Of a DNA stretch of 64,000 nt, positions 51,098-59,687 are shown piece by piece. The notes under the pieces are model-generated. The model worked only from the letters and a program-made list of their open reading frames with translations. It was not told the DNA's origin and did no database searches. The stretch is from Paraburkholderia phenazinium (GTDB lineage Bacteria; Pseudomonadota; Gammaproteobacteria; Burkholderiales; Burkholderiaceae), in NCBI RefSeq assembly GCF_900100735.1, contig NZ_FNCJ01000012.1, positions 186,001 through 250,000 on the forward strand. The letters are read 5' to 3'. Made by a program: the position numbers and the translations under genes. How positions within the stretch are numbered: position 1 is the stretch's first letter; every line of letters begins with the position of its first letter.

Positions 51098-52719
51098 TTT
51101 TCGGCAAACAACGTGATCCGGGTTCCGGCGAAATCAACCGACGATACAGGTTCTCCGCGCTCCCGGTACAGTTCGCTATTGACGACATTCAGCTTGGCGT
51201 CGGGACCGCTCCAGTCGCCGACAAACCACACCTTCCGGTGTTGGGAGAGCATGCGGGCGATCTCGCCGCGGTCGCTTTCGATAGCGGCCGGCGCTCCTTT
51301 GTTACTGCCCAGATAAGGACGCGCCATGGCGACCGCAGGATACTTCGCCGGCACCGTAGCGATTTCGAGCGGCGTGGGCAAGGCGCGCGTGTAGTAATTC
51401 AGTCCGACTTCCAGTTCGTTCGGATAGACCAGCACGAGGTCGCCCGGCTGATAGTTTGACGCCAGATAATGCACCGCTCCGCGGAGATCCTGGGTGTTGG
51501 ACCTGAAATACGCCACGTCTTGTCCGACACAGAGGATGACCAGAACCGCCAGCACGGCAAGCCTGATCTTCTCCATTTTTCCAGGCAGAAACAGGCCGAA
51601 GGCCACCAGAAACAGAAAGACCGGCGCCATCCATTCAAATGTGCGGACCACAAAAATTGGCGTGAACAGATACGAGACAATAAAAATGGACAGCACTGGA
51701 ATAAACAATATGGCAGCCGCATATAACGCAAATGGTTTGCGCGTTTTGTAGAGCTGGAGCCACCCGAGCGCTGCGACGACAATGGCCGGAACAAATGCGA
51801 ATTTTCCGCCAGCCGCCAATGTGTATGGCCAGGTGATCATCTTGGGCGAAATAGTGACCCAGAACGATGCTGCAACGGTCCTGGATTCAATGAGCAGGAT
51901 TGGAATGCAGGGGCTCCAGACGAGCAGGGCCACTAGCAGGCCTTTTGCTGCCAGCATCAGGTCGTGGCGCTTATAGGCAGAAAACAGGCTGATTGCTGCG
52001 AAAATTCCCAGCCAGTTTCCAAATATGATGAATGGGCTGGTGTTATGCAGCCACAGGGTTGCGCCCGCAAAGATGCCCGAAGCGATATACAGCCCTCTCG
52101 CTCCATGTATTTCGGGTTTGTCACGTTTTTCCAGCAACATTCGTTGCAACAGAATCACTGACATCAATATCATCAGCGTACAGAATAGCGTTTGCAGCGC
52201 GTATGCGCGCGCCTGTTGCGCATATTCAATACTTCCCTGGTTTAGTGCGAGGAGCAGGCTTGCGACAATGCCAATCCGGTCGTAACGCTTGCCAAATCCT
52301 GATAGTCGCGGCGCGTATCCGGTGATGGCCACGGTCATCAGACTTGCCACGGCAGACAGCGAGCGCATGCCTGCCTCGGACGTTCCCGCCATCATCGTCC
52401 AGATTTTTAGCAGGGAGTAGTAAAACGGCGGATGAGTTTCGTAAAGCGGCGTCTTCGTCCACAAATCCCACCATGAAAGGCTGGAAAACCAGTAGCTATA
52501 TGCTTCGTCCATCCAGACCGAGCGGCCTGACAGCGTGGGTAAGCGAAACAGAAAGGCTAGCAGCACGATCACACCGATCGCCGCCGGCAACCAGTCGACC
52601 GTTTTCGTTGTTTCGTTGAACCCGCCGCGCGTCACCTTGCGTCCGAAGCCCGTTTCGTTTCTATTGTTGTCATCCGCATGTTTCTTTGCGGTTGTTTCTG
52701 TTGATTCAACGTGCATCAT
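51094..52719 (-). CDS. ArnT/PMT-like GT-C glycosyltransferase
   Basis: A 541-residue membrane protein. After a charged 40-residue N-terminus the first periplasmic loop shows SGRSVWMDEAYSYWFSSLSW, the acidic motif of the GT39/GT83 superfamily, and YETHPPFYYSLLKIWTMMAG, the conserved PPFYY element. About eleven helices follow, and a C-terminal soluble domain includes VYPNELEVGLNYYTRALPTP. It would use a polyprenyl-phosphate sugar to modify a surface glycan. It is the first gene of a leftward coupled pair. Codon usage is more AT-rich than in neighbouring housekeeping genes. Confidence 0.87.
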   Translation of the reverse strand: MMHVESTETTAKKHADDNNRNETGFGRKVTRGGFNETTKTVDWLPAAIGVIVLLAFLFRLPTLSGRSVWMDEAYSYWFSSLSWWDLWTKTPLYETHPPFYYSLLKIWTMMAGTSEAGMRSLSAVASLMTVAITGYAPRLSGFGKRYDRIGIVASLLLALNQGSIEYAQQARAYALQTLFCTLMILMSVILLQRMLLEKRDKPEIHGARGLYIASGIFAGATLWLHNTSPFIIFGNWLGIFAAISLFSAYKRHDLMLAAKGLLVALLVWSPCIPILLIESRTVAASFWVTISPKMITWPYTLAAGGKFAFVPAIVVAALGWLQLYKTRKPFALYAAAILFIPVLSIFIVSYLFTPIFVVRTFEWMAPVFLFLVAFGLFLPGKMEKIRLAVLAVLVILCVGQDVAYFRSNTQDLRGAVHYLASNYQPGDLVLVYPNELEVGLNYYTRALPTPLEIATVPAKYPAVAMARPYLGSNKGAPAAIESDRGEIARMLSQHRKVWFVGDWSGPDAKLNVVNSELYRERGEPVSSVDFAGTRITLFAEK

Positions 52720-53213
52720 GTCGGGAACCCCGTGCGGATGTGTGCGACGCAGCGCGGCGCCGGTTTCTGTCCGGTGCTGTACGACGGAGGGCGTTCCGGC
52801 CGGTGCGGCGGGATAGCGACTCTATAATAAGGCATCCTCATTTATTGGCCGTCCGCTTGATGTGAATCGACATCGTCCGGCCTGCCATGGCGCGGCGCGA
52901 GTGAGCCGATCGGCCCGGCTGCGCGTGACTGCACCGCGCTCATAGCGGATCGCCCGACGGGTGCTTTGATGACGAATTCTGCCAGCCGCCAGGCGCAAAG
53001 TTTGTGCGTCTCCGCACCCACCCGGGCGCGCGACCGGTGCCCGTCCCAGCGACGCCGGAGCCGCCAATGCTGTACCGCAGCAAGGCCGTTGAGTGGGCTA
53101 CGGTGACGAGCGCTGGACCTCAATGTCCCGGCGCGAGTACCATAAACCGCCTATTCACTCCCAAAGCGAAGTTTGAGGGGTACTTTTCAACGGATTCTTC
53201 TGATGAGGCGACC
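52720..53213. promoter_or_regulatory. 494-bp divergent intergenic region
   Basis: The gap lies between the leftward GT-C pair and the rightward DUF1488 gene. No coding gene is supported. A TATAAT hexamer occurs at 52823-52828 on the plus strand but lacks a matching -35 at proper distance. The overlapping AT-rich sequence could equally serve the leftward genes. GAGG at about 53204 is the ribosome site for the gene at 53214. Confidence 0.35.
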
Positions 53214-53501
53214 ATGGAAATTCGGTTTCCCGCGGACGCACCCGCTTACCGCGATTCCAATCTGACTGTCGTATTCCGCGCGCTGGTAGATGGCGAAGCG
53301 GTGCCATGCGCGATCTCGGTCGAAGCGCTCGAGGACCATTTCGGCGCACGCTCCGAAGATCGTGAAGGCTGGATGCGTGCGTTCGACGCGGGGCGCGGAC
53401 ACATCGAAGCGGTGGCGCGCGAGCATCTGCAGATCAGCAAGGGCACGCCCGTGCTGCTGAAGAGCGGGCACTTTCCGCCGGGCAACGTAGAGGACGTGTA
53501 A
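53214..53501 (+). CDS. DUF1488 family protein
   Basis: A 95-residue soluble protein starting MEIRFPADAPAYRDSNLTVV after a GAGG site. A longer in-frame reading from 53004 is unlike the family and is rejected. The pattern FRALVDGEAVPCAISVEALE followed by DHFGA and the internal FDAGRGHIEAVARE match DUF1488, small proteins of unknown role common in Burkholderia and Pseudomonas. It is a single gene with no operon partner. Confidence 0.78.
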   Translation: MEIRFPADAPAYRDSNLTVVFRALVDGEAVPCAISVEALEDHFGARSEDREGWMRAFDAGRGHIEAVAREHLQISKGTPVLLKSGHFPPGNVEDV

Positions 53502-53564
53502 GGGGGGCGGGGCTGTACCCGGCAAGCCGCCGCCGGACGCACACACACGCGGCACGCTGCCGCA

Positions 53565-54533
53565 TCAGGCGGCTACCTTCAGCGCATCTTTGGCCGCCTC
53601 GAATGCGAGGCGAATCCCTTCCTCATACGAAGTCTTCCTGATGGGCCCGATCAACCCTTGCAACGCGCTGTCGTCGAGCACGAACGGCTCGCTCATCAGG
53701 TAATTCATCTCGACCATTTCGCGCAGTATCGGATTGAACAGGCCGAGCACACGCAGCATCGGCTTGCCGACGACCATCAGCCTCGGTTCGCGACCGGCTA
53801 GCGCGTACGCTTTGGCGGCCACCTCGCGCTGGGTGATCGTGCCGGCGCCGGCAAGGTGCAACCAGCGGCCGTAGGCCTGCGGCGTGCGAGTGAGCGTCTC
53901 CACTACCGGGCCGACATCCGGCACGAACACGAATTCATGCGGCACGTCGATCGGGCCGATCATCTGGGCACGCGTGCCACGCGCCGCGCCCTCGAAGACG
54001 CCGTTCAGAAAGCTGCGTTCGATGCGCGGGCCGTAGAAGTCGGGCAGGCGCAGCACGAGCGTGGAGAGTCCGTCGCGGCCATGCGCGTCGAGCACCAGAT
54101 TCTCCTGGGCGAGCCGCATGCGGCCTTTGAAGGTATGCGGTTCGCGCGGATGCGTTTCCGTGACCGGATTGCTGCGCGCGTGGCCATAGGGGTAGACGGT
54201 GCCGATCAGGATCAGGCGTTCGACGCCGGCCGCGCGCAAGCCGGCCAGCGTTTTTTCCATCAAGGGTGGATGCGTTTCGAACTGGTTGTAGGGCACACCG
54301 ACCAGATACACGGCGGTCTGCAAGCCTCGCGCCGCCGCCGCAATCGAAGCCGGCTCATCGGGATTCCACGTGGCGATCTCCGCACGCGGATCCTGGCTGA
54401 AGGCCGCTTGCAGCGCACTGTGCGAGCGCCCGATGACCCGGTAATCGCGGCCGGCGGCGCCGAGCGCGCCCGCAATGCTTTGCCCGATAGCCCCGGCAGC
54501 ACCGAACAGGCCGACTTTTCCTGCGTTCTCCAT
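53565..54533 (-). CDS. NAD-dependent epimerase/dehydratase-family protein (extended SDR)
   Basis: A 322-residue Rossmann-fold protein. The cofactor loop GLFGAAGAIGQSIAGALG lies at residues 8-25, and a middle part has LILIGTVYPYGHARSNPV, where Tyr is near the SDR catalytic position. The C-terminal part is LVLDDSALQGLIGP. It resembles NAD-dependent epimerases used on small molecules rather than nucleotide sugars. It is divergent from a TetR gene with a strong operator-like palindrome in the 131-bp gap, so TetR probably represses it. Confidence 0.82.
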   Translation of the reverse strand: MENAGKVGLFGAAGAIGQSIAGALGAAGRDYRVIGRSHSALQAAFSQDPRAEIATWNPDEPASIAAAARGLQTAVYLVGVPYNQFETHPPLMEKTLAGLRAAGVERLILIGTVYPYGHARSNPVTETHPREPHTFKGRMRLAQENLVLDAHGRDGLSTLVLRLPDFYGPRIERSFLNGVFEGAARGTRAQMIGPIDVPHEFVFVPDVGPVVETLTRTPQAYGRWLHLAGAGTITQREVAAKAYALAGREPRLMVVGKPMLRVLGLFNPILREMVEMNYLMSEPFVLDDSALQGLIGPIRKTSYEEGIRLAFEAAKDALKVAA

Positions 54534-54550
54534 GACAACTCCTTGAAAGC

Positions 54551-54580
54551 GTGACTGACCGGCAGGGACCGGTCAGTGAC
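54551..54580. promoter_or_regulatory. Palindromic TetR-type operator between divergent SDR and TetR genes
   Basis: The arms GTGACTGACCGG (54551-54562) and CCGGTCAGTGAC (54569-54580) are complementary at 11 of 12 positions around a 6-base centre. It lies 17-47 bp upstream of the SDR start, where it would block that promoter. Its size is typical of dimeric or double-dimeric TetR binding. Confidence 0.65.
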
Positions 54581-54664
54581 TGAATGAAATTTTATGAACA
54601 TCGTTTAGTGAATGGTGTTCAGTTTAATTTGACTTTTCAGTTTGTCAACCGGAAAATGCGTCAC

Positions 54665-55441
54665 ATGGGAATAACTGAACGTAAGACTCGCCAGAAGCAG
54701 GCGCTGCGCGAACGCATCCTCGATGCGGCGCGGCGTATCGTGATTCGCGAAGGCTTTGCTGCGCTATCGATGCGCAAGATTGCCGACGCCATCGAATATT
54801 CACCGGCCACGCTGTATCTGCACTTCGAGAGCCGGGACGAGATCGCGCGCGCGCTCTGCGCGGAGGGCTACGCGCAACTGCTTGCCAGCTTCGAGCCGCT
54901 CGCGCAGATCGCCGACCCGGCCGAGCGCCTCAAGGGGCTGGCTCGCGCGTATATCGCCTTTGGTGTTGCGCATCCGCAGACCTACCGCCTGATCTTCATG
55001 GAAGATCCGACCTACATGAGCGCGGCGCTCGGTAGCGGGGGACATGGGGACACAGGCGCCGCCAAGGGGGGCACTAATGAGGCAGGCACGCAGCTCATCA
55101 ATCCTGCTGAGGGCGACGACTCCAGCGACGCAGCGATGCGTTTGATGGTCGGCTCGCTCGAAGAGCTGCGAGCGGCCGGGCGTCTGCCGGCCTCGGCGGA
55201 TGGCGCGGTCTGGGCGCAGGCCTTGTGGGCGACGATGCATGGCATCGTGGCGCTCAATCTGACCTGTCCGGTGTTCCCGACAGCTCCGCTGGATAGCGTC
55301 ATCGACGCCGCGCTGGAAGCGTGGTTCGGCGCCCGCGCGCCCGCGTCCGCAGTGGCCGATGCCACCACCGGCACCACCGCAAGCACGCGGCCCGCGCGTG
55401 CGCGCCGCCCGGCTGCGAAGCCGAAAACCGCCGGCGCGTGA
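54665..55441 (+). CDS. TetR-family transcriptional regulator
   Basis: A regulator of about 258 residues starting MGITERKTRQKQALRERILD at 54665 (ATG 54656 is an alternative). The helix-turn-helix is clear: ARRIVIREGFAALSMRKIAD followed by AIEYSPATLYLHFESRDE. A TetR C-terminal domain of the WHG type follows (MHGIVALNLTCP). A Gly/Thr-rich insertion sits at about residues 121-150, and a basic Ala/Pro/Arg tail ends the protein. It is divergent from the SDR gene and 46 bp before the hydrolase gene. Confidence 0.92.
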   Translation: MGITERKTRQKQALRERILDAARRIVIREGFAALSMRKIADAIEYSPATLYLHFESRDEIARALCAEGYAQLLASFEPLAQIADPAERLKGLARAYIAFGVAHPQTYRLIFMEDPTYMSAALGSGGHGDTGAAKGGTNEAGTQLINPAEGDDSSDAAMRLMVGSLEELRAAGRLPASADGAVWAQALWATMHGIVALNLTCPVFPTAPLDSVIDAALEAWFGARAPASAVADATTGTTASTRPARARRPAAKPKTAGA

Positions 55442-55487
55442 TAACGTTCATCCTCCAACCGACCCTTGCTTCTTCAACCGCTAAGCC

Positions 55488-56621
55488 ATGTCTACTTCTG
55501 AAGCATCTGCTGTCAGTAACGAAGTCACCACCTACATCGCCAATCGCATCGGTTTTATCGAACTGGAGCGCCCGCAAGCCTTGAACGCGCTGTCGACCGG
55601 CATGATCCGGGCGATGCTTGCCGCGCTCGAGGCCTGGCGCGAAGATCCTGGTGTACTCGCGGTGGTGGTGCGCAGCGCGCATCCGCGCGCGTTCTGCGCG
55701 GGCGGCGATGTCCGCTTCCTGTACGAGACGGTTCAGCGCGGCGACGACGTGGCGCGCGATACGTTCTTTATCGAGGAATACCGTCTCGATCACGTCATCT
55801 TCACTTACCCGAAGCCCTACATCGCCTTGATGAACGGCGTCGTGATGGGCGGCGGCATGGGGATTTCGCAAGGCGCCCACCGTACGGGCGGCTTGCGTGT
55901 GGTCACCGGCTCGACCCGTATGGCGATGCCGGAGACGCGCATCGGGCTTTTCCCCGATGTCGGCGCGGGCTGGTTCCTTGCGCGCACGCCGGGCGCCCTC
56001 GGCCGCTATCTGGCCGTAACCGGCCAGACCATCGGCCCGGCTGACGCACTCTACGCGGGGCTGGCCGACGTCTATATCGACGACGAAGCGTTGCCCGCGC
56101 TGGTCGACACCCTGTGTAAAGAGGTGTTCGAGCATGGCGCGGACGTGGTGGCGTGCGTGGAGCGCGAAACGGCTGCCTACAAGGTCGCGCCGACCCCCGA
56201 CACCTCGGTGCTGGCGAGCACGCGTTCGTTCATCGACGGGCATTTTGCACTGCCGGATATCGCGCAGATTCTGGCTTCGCTGGAGGCGGAACAGGGCGGC
56301 TGCGAGGCCGCCGAATGGGCCGAGCAGACGATCGGCGTGCTGCGCGAGCGCTCGCCGCTGTCGATGGCCGTTTCGCTGGAGGTGGTGACGCGCGCGGAGG
56401 GGGCGATGGCGGATTGTCTGCGCCGCGATCTGGATCTGACGCGTTCGAGCTTTGAGCAGGGCGACGTGGTCGAAGGGATCCGCGCCCGCATCATCGACAA
56501 GGACAACGCGCCGCGCTGGCGCTTTGCCCGTATTGAAGACGTTAGCGCCGACGACGTCGCGCGGATGTTCGAAAGCCCCTGGTCGGCGGCAGAGCATCCG
56601 CTTGCGGATCTGCAGGGTTAA
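55488..56621 (+). CDS. 3-hydroxyisobutyryl-CoA hydrolase
   Basis: A 377-residue member of the enoyl-CoA hydratase superfamily. Diagnostic elements are RPQALNALSTGMIRAMLAAL, the oxyanion-hole loop PRAFCAGGDVRFLYE, GVVMGGGMGISQGAHRTGG and MPETRIGLFPDVGAGWFLAR, with the Glu and Asp expected for hydrolase activity. The long C-terminal domain is typical of 3-hydroxyisobutyryl-CoA hydrolases of valine breakdown. It follows the TetR gene by 46 bp. Confidence 0.9.
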   Translation: MSTSEASAVSNEVTTYIANRIGFIELERPQALNALSTGMIRAMLAALEAWREDPGVLAVVVRSAHPRAFCAGGDVRFLYETVQRGDDVARDTFFIEEYRLDHVIFTYPKPYIALMNGVVMGGGMGISQGAHRTGGLRVVTGSTRMAMPETRIGLFPDVGAGWFLARTPGALGRYLAVTGQTIGPADALYAGLADVYIDDEALPALVDTLCKEVFEHGADVVACVERETAAYKVAPTPDTSVLASTRSFIDGHFALPDIAQILASLEAEQGGCEAAEWAEQTIGVLRERSPLSMAVSLEVVTRAEGAMADCLRRDLDLTRSSFEQGDVVEGIRARIIDKDNAPRWRFARIEDVSADDVARMFESPWSAAEHPLADLQG

Positions 56622-56657
56622 AGCACCGCATCGCCGAAGGGGACCGGCCGGCCCCCT

Positions 56658-57083
56658 TTAAGCCTCGTCTTCAGGCGCCATAAACGCGCGCATGAAGACG
56701 AGCGCACCCCATCCCCACATGGCATTGGCTGCGAAACCGACCGCAAGGCGCGGCAGCATGTTGCCGCTCGGCCAGATGCCGCGCAGCGGGTCGACCACGA
56801 ACACGCTCGCTGCGGTGAGCGCGATGCCGCCGAACACGAACGCCTCGATCCACGGCGCACGGCGCTCGGGCGCGACGCGCAACAGCCACGCCATCAATAC
56901 CGCCCACACGGCGCTCCAGATCGCATTCGCAATGAATTCGGGCAGGCCGAGCGGCTGGAACGGCGCGGTCGAGAAGCCGGCCAGATCGATCAGCCCGGCG
57001 GCGTGCAGCAACGCGAGTGTCGATTCGTGAAAGAACAATGAGGCCAGAAAACCGGACACGAACGGCAGGATGATTTTTTGCAT
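56658..57083 (-). CDS. Four-helix membrane protein of unknown function
   Basis: A 141-residue protein starting MQKIILPFVSGFLASLFFHE. A TTG five codons earlier is not preferred. Four hydrophobic segments are seen (FVSGFLASLFF; ANAIWSAVWAVLMAWLL; IEAFVFGGIALTAASVFVV; AVGFAANAMWGWGALVFM). It ends MRAFMAPEDEA. A hairpin, AAGGGG...CCCCTT (56637-56658), overlaps its stop and could serve both this gene and the convergent hydrolase. No function is recognised. Confidence 0.75.
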   Translation of the reverse strand: MQKIILPFVSGFLASLFFHESTLALLHAAGLIDLAGFSTAPFQPLGLPEFIANAIWSAVWAVLMAWLLRVAPERRAPWIEAFVFGGIALTAASVFVVDPLRGIWPSGNMLPRLAVGFAANAMWGWGALVFMRAFMAPEDEA

Positions 57084-57609
57084 GCGGTGCGGCGCCAAGG
57101 GCTCGGGCGGCGTAACAGGTGCGAAAAGATGCGAAATGCAACCCGGGCCGGATTATCGAAAGACGCGTCATTATATAGACGCTCTGTCCGATCCGAGGCG
57201 AGCCGCCGTATGCTACAGCGTCGGGCTAATCACGAAAGTGGAAAACCTAAGCTAAAAAAAATCGTTCAAAAGCCCGGGGCCGATCCATAGACTGCTTCTT
57301 CATGTAGACGGCATTGCCGCCGTCGCCCATTTATCGTGCGCCGTCGAGGTGCACGTTTCGTCAAGGGAAGCAGTCGCGATGTCCTGTTTGAAGCCGAACG
57401 CCATCCTTTCCGCTGCGGCGCCTTTGCGCTGTCGGCTCTGCTGCTAGGCCGCTGCTCGCACAACTCGCGCGGCTTGCGGTCCGCAAGACTTGCCGTCCCG
57501 ATCTGTCGTTCGGAGCCAGGCCGCACGGCCGGGTGAAATTCTCCCTGTGAGCGCGCCGATCCGTTGGCCCCCGTCAATCCATCCAGTCTCGAACAAGCAG
57601 GAGCAGTCA
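57084..57609. promoter_or_regulatory. 526-bp gap upstream of ssuD
   Basis: No gene is supported here; in particular no ssuE or ssuA remnant was recognised. The left half is AT-rich and contains GCGTC-ATTATATA-GACGC near 57165-57182, probably part of the leftward promoter. Nearer to ssuD there is a perfect 7-base inverted repeat CTTGCGG-T-CCGCAAG (57473-57487), an operator candidate. AGGAG lies 7 bp before the ssuD start. Confidence 0.4.
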
Positions 57610-58767
57610 ATGAATGTGTTCTGGTTCATCCCGACTCACGGCGACAGCCGCTACCTCGGTACGTCCCAAGGCGCACGCGCAGCCGATTACGACTATTTCC
57701 AGCAGATCGCCGTCGCCGCCGACACGCTCGGCTACGAGGGCGTTTTGCTGCCCACCGGCCGTTCATGCGAAGACGCCTGGGTGGTCGCCTCGAGCCTGAT
57801 CGCTGCGACGCGGCGCCTGAAGTTCCTCGTGGCGATCCGTCCGGGCATCACTTCGCCTGGACTCGCGGCGCGCATGGCGTCGACCTTCGACCGGCTCTCG
57901 GGAGGTCGTTTGCTGATCAACGTCGTGACGGGCGGCGACGCGGCCGAGCTGGAAGGCGACGGCGTGTTCGTCAGTCACGACACCCGCTATGAGATCACCG
58001 ACGAGTTCCTGCACATCTGGCGTAAGACGCTCACCGCGGCGCACACCAACGATACGATCGACTTCGAGGGCAAGCATCTGAGCTCGAAGGGCGGCAAGCT
58101 GCTGTATCCGCCGGTGCAGAATCCGCATCCGCCGCTGTGGTTCGGCGGCTCGTCGCCGGCCGCGCATGAGATGGCCGGCGAGCATATCGACACCTATCTC
58201 ACCTGGGGCGAACCGCCCGAGGCGGTGGCGAAGAAGATTGCCGACATTCGCGCCCGTGCCGACAAGCATGGCCGCAAGATCAAGTTCGGGATTCGCTTCC
58301 ACGTGATCGTGCGCGAGACCGAAGAGGAAGCCTGGGCAGCGGCCGATAAGCTGATCAGCAAGCTCGACGACGAGACCATCGCTCGCGCTCAAGCCTCGTT
58401 TGCCAAGATGGATTCGGAAGGGCAGCGCCGCATGGCCGCGTTGCACGGCGGCAAGCGCGGCAGCCGTCAGGACCTCGAGGTCTATCCGAACGTATGGGCC
58501 GGAGTGGGGCTCGTGCGTGGCGGAGCGGGAACGGCGCTGGTCGGCAGTCCTGAACAGGTGGCGGAGCGCATGAAAGAGTACGCGGAGCTGGGTATCGAGA
58601 CCTTCATCCTGTCCGGCTATCCGCATCTGGAAGAGTCGTACCGCTTTGCCGAACTGGTGTTTCCGCTGTTGCCGAACCGCAAGCGCACGAGCGCGAGCGG
58701 ACCGCTCTCCGGGCCGTTCGGCGAGATCGTCGGCAACAACTATTTGCCGAAGGTCAGCGCAAGCTGA
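57610..58767 (+). CDS. ssuD: FMNH2-dependent alkanesulfonate monooxygenase
   Basis: A 385-residue luciferase-like TIM-barrel enzyme that releases sulfite from alkanesulfonates with reduced flavin and oxygen. It starts MNVFWFIPTHGDSRYLGTSQ. Family segments are GVLLPTGRSCEDAWVVASSL, FLVAIRPGITSPGLAARMAS, LLINVVTGGDAAELEGDGV and LWFGGSSPAAHEMAGEHIDT. The length matches E. coli SsuD. It heads an operon with ssuC, ssuB and a TOBE protein. The flavin reductase SsuE and binding protein SsuA are not encoded nearby. Confidence 0.96.
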   Translation: MNVFWFIPTHGDSRYLGTSQGARAADYDYFQQIAVAADTLGYEGVLLPTGRSCEDAWVVASSLIAATRRLKFLVAIRPGITSPGLAARMASTFDRLSGGRLLINVVTGGDAAELEGDGVFVSHDTRYEITDEFLHIWRKTLTAAHTNDTIDFEGKHLSSKGGKLLYPPVQNPHPPLWFGGSSPAAHEMAGEHIDTYLTWGEPPEAVAKKIADIRARADKHGRKIKFGIRFHVIVRETEEEAWAAADKLISKLDDETIARAQASFAKMDSEGQRRMAALHGGKRGSRQDLEVYPNVWAGVGLVRGGAGTALVGSPEQVAERMKEYAELGIETFILSGYPHLEESYRFAELVFPLLPNRKRTSASGPLSGPFGEIVGNNYLPKVSAS

Positions 58768-58880
58768 TTGCGGCGGGGCGTGCTGGAACGTGCATCGACG
58801 GCGTGACGAAAAAGCGCCGGCCTGCCGCATGCTTCCGGCGCCCGCGGCCCCTGTTTGGACACCAAGTGGAGTAAGCGATC

Positions 58881-59687
58881 ATGGCTCAATCCAATGCAAC
58901 TGAAGGCACGTGGCGACGGCTCGGCGGACACCTTGCGCCGTGGGTCGCGCCGCTCGCGATCCTGCTCGCGTGGGAATTCGCTGCGCGCAGCGGCCTGCTC
59001 TCGACACGCGTGTTGCCGGAACCCCTCGCAGTGGTGAAGGCGGCGTGGTCGCTGATCCAGTCGGGCGAAATGTGGGCGGACGTCAAGGTCAGCACGTGGC
59101 GCGCGGTCTCGGGCTTCGCCGTGGGCGGCAGCATCGGCCTCGCGCTCGGCCTCGCGACGGGCCTTTTCAAGCCGATCGAGGTGGCGCTCGATTCGACCGT
59201 GCAGATGGTCCGCAATATCCCGGCGCTGGCGATGATCCCGCTCGTGATCCTGTGGTTCGGGATCGAAGAAGAGGCGAAGGTGTTCCTCGTCGCGCTCGGC
59301 GTGTTCTTTCCCATCTATGTGAATACCTTCCACGGCATCCGCTCGGTGGATGCCAACCTGATCGAAATGGCACGCAGCTATGGCGTGAAGGGCGTGCGGC
59401 TGTACTGGGACGTGATTCTGCCAGGCGCGCTGCCGTCGATCCTGGTCGGAGTGCGCTTTGCGTTCGGCCTGATGTGGGTCACGCTGATCGTCGCGGAAAC
59501 GATCTCCGCGCAATCGGGCATCGGCTACATGACGATGAACGCCCGCGAATTCCTGCAGACCGATGTGGTGGTGGTCGGCATTCTGCTGTACGCCGGCCTG
59601 GGCAAGCTGGCTGACCTGCTGGCGAAGACGCTCGAGCGCGTAACGCTGCGCTGGCATCCGGCTTATCAACGAGGAGCGAAGGTATGA
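58881..59687 (+). CDS. ssuC: Aliphatic sulfonate ABC transporter permease
   Basis: A 268-residue inner-membrane permease with about six helices. It shows LAPWVAPLAILLAWEFAARS, a periplasmic VLPEPLAVVKAAWSLIQSGE, and the cytoplasmic EAA-type loop IEMARSYGVKGVRLYWDVIL followed by PGALPSILVGVRFAFGLMW. It ends KTLERVTLRWHPAYQ. This is the SsuC/TauC family. It lies between ssuD and ssuB, sharing ATGA with ssuB. Confidence 0.95.
   Translation: MAQSNATEGTWRRLGGHLAPWVAPLAILLAWEFAARSGLLSTRVLPEPLAVVKAAWSLIQSGEMWADVKVSTWRAVSGFAVGGSIGLALGLATGLFKPIEVALDSTVQMVRNIPALAMIPLVILWFGIEEEAKVFLVALGVFFPIYVNTFHGIRSVDANLIEMARSYGVKGVRLYWDVILPGALPSILVGVRFAFGLMWVTLIVAETISAQSGIGYMTMNAREFLQTDVVVVGILLYAGLGKLADLLAKTLERVTLRWHPAYQRGAKV

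Noticed and set aside
52823..52828. TATAAT as a plus-strand promoter for DUF1488
   Set aside because: No -35-like hexamer occurs 16-18 bases upstream, and it lies almost 400 bp from the gene.
55299..56597. A 432-codon open frame on the minus strand
   Set aside because: Antisense to the TetR gene end and the 3-hydroxyisobutyryl-CoA hydrolase gene, which has all family motifs.
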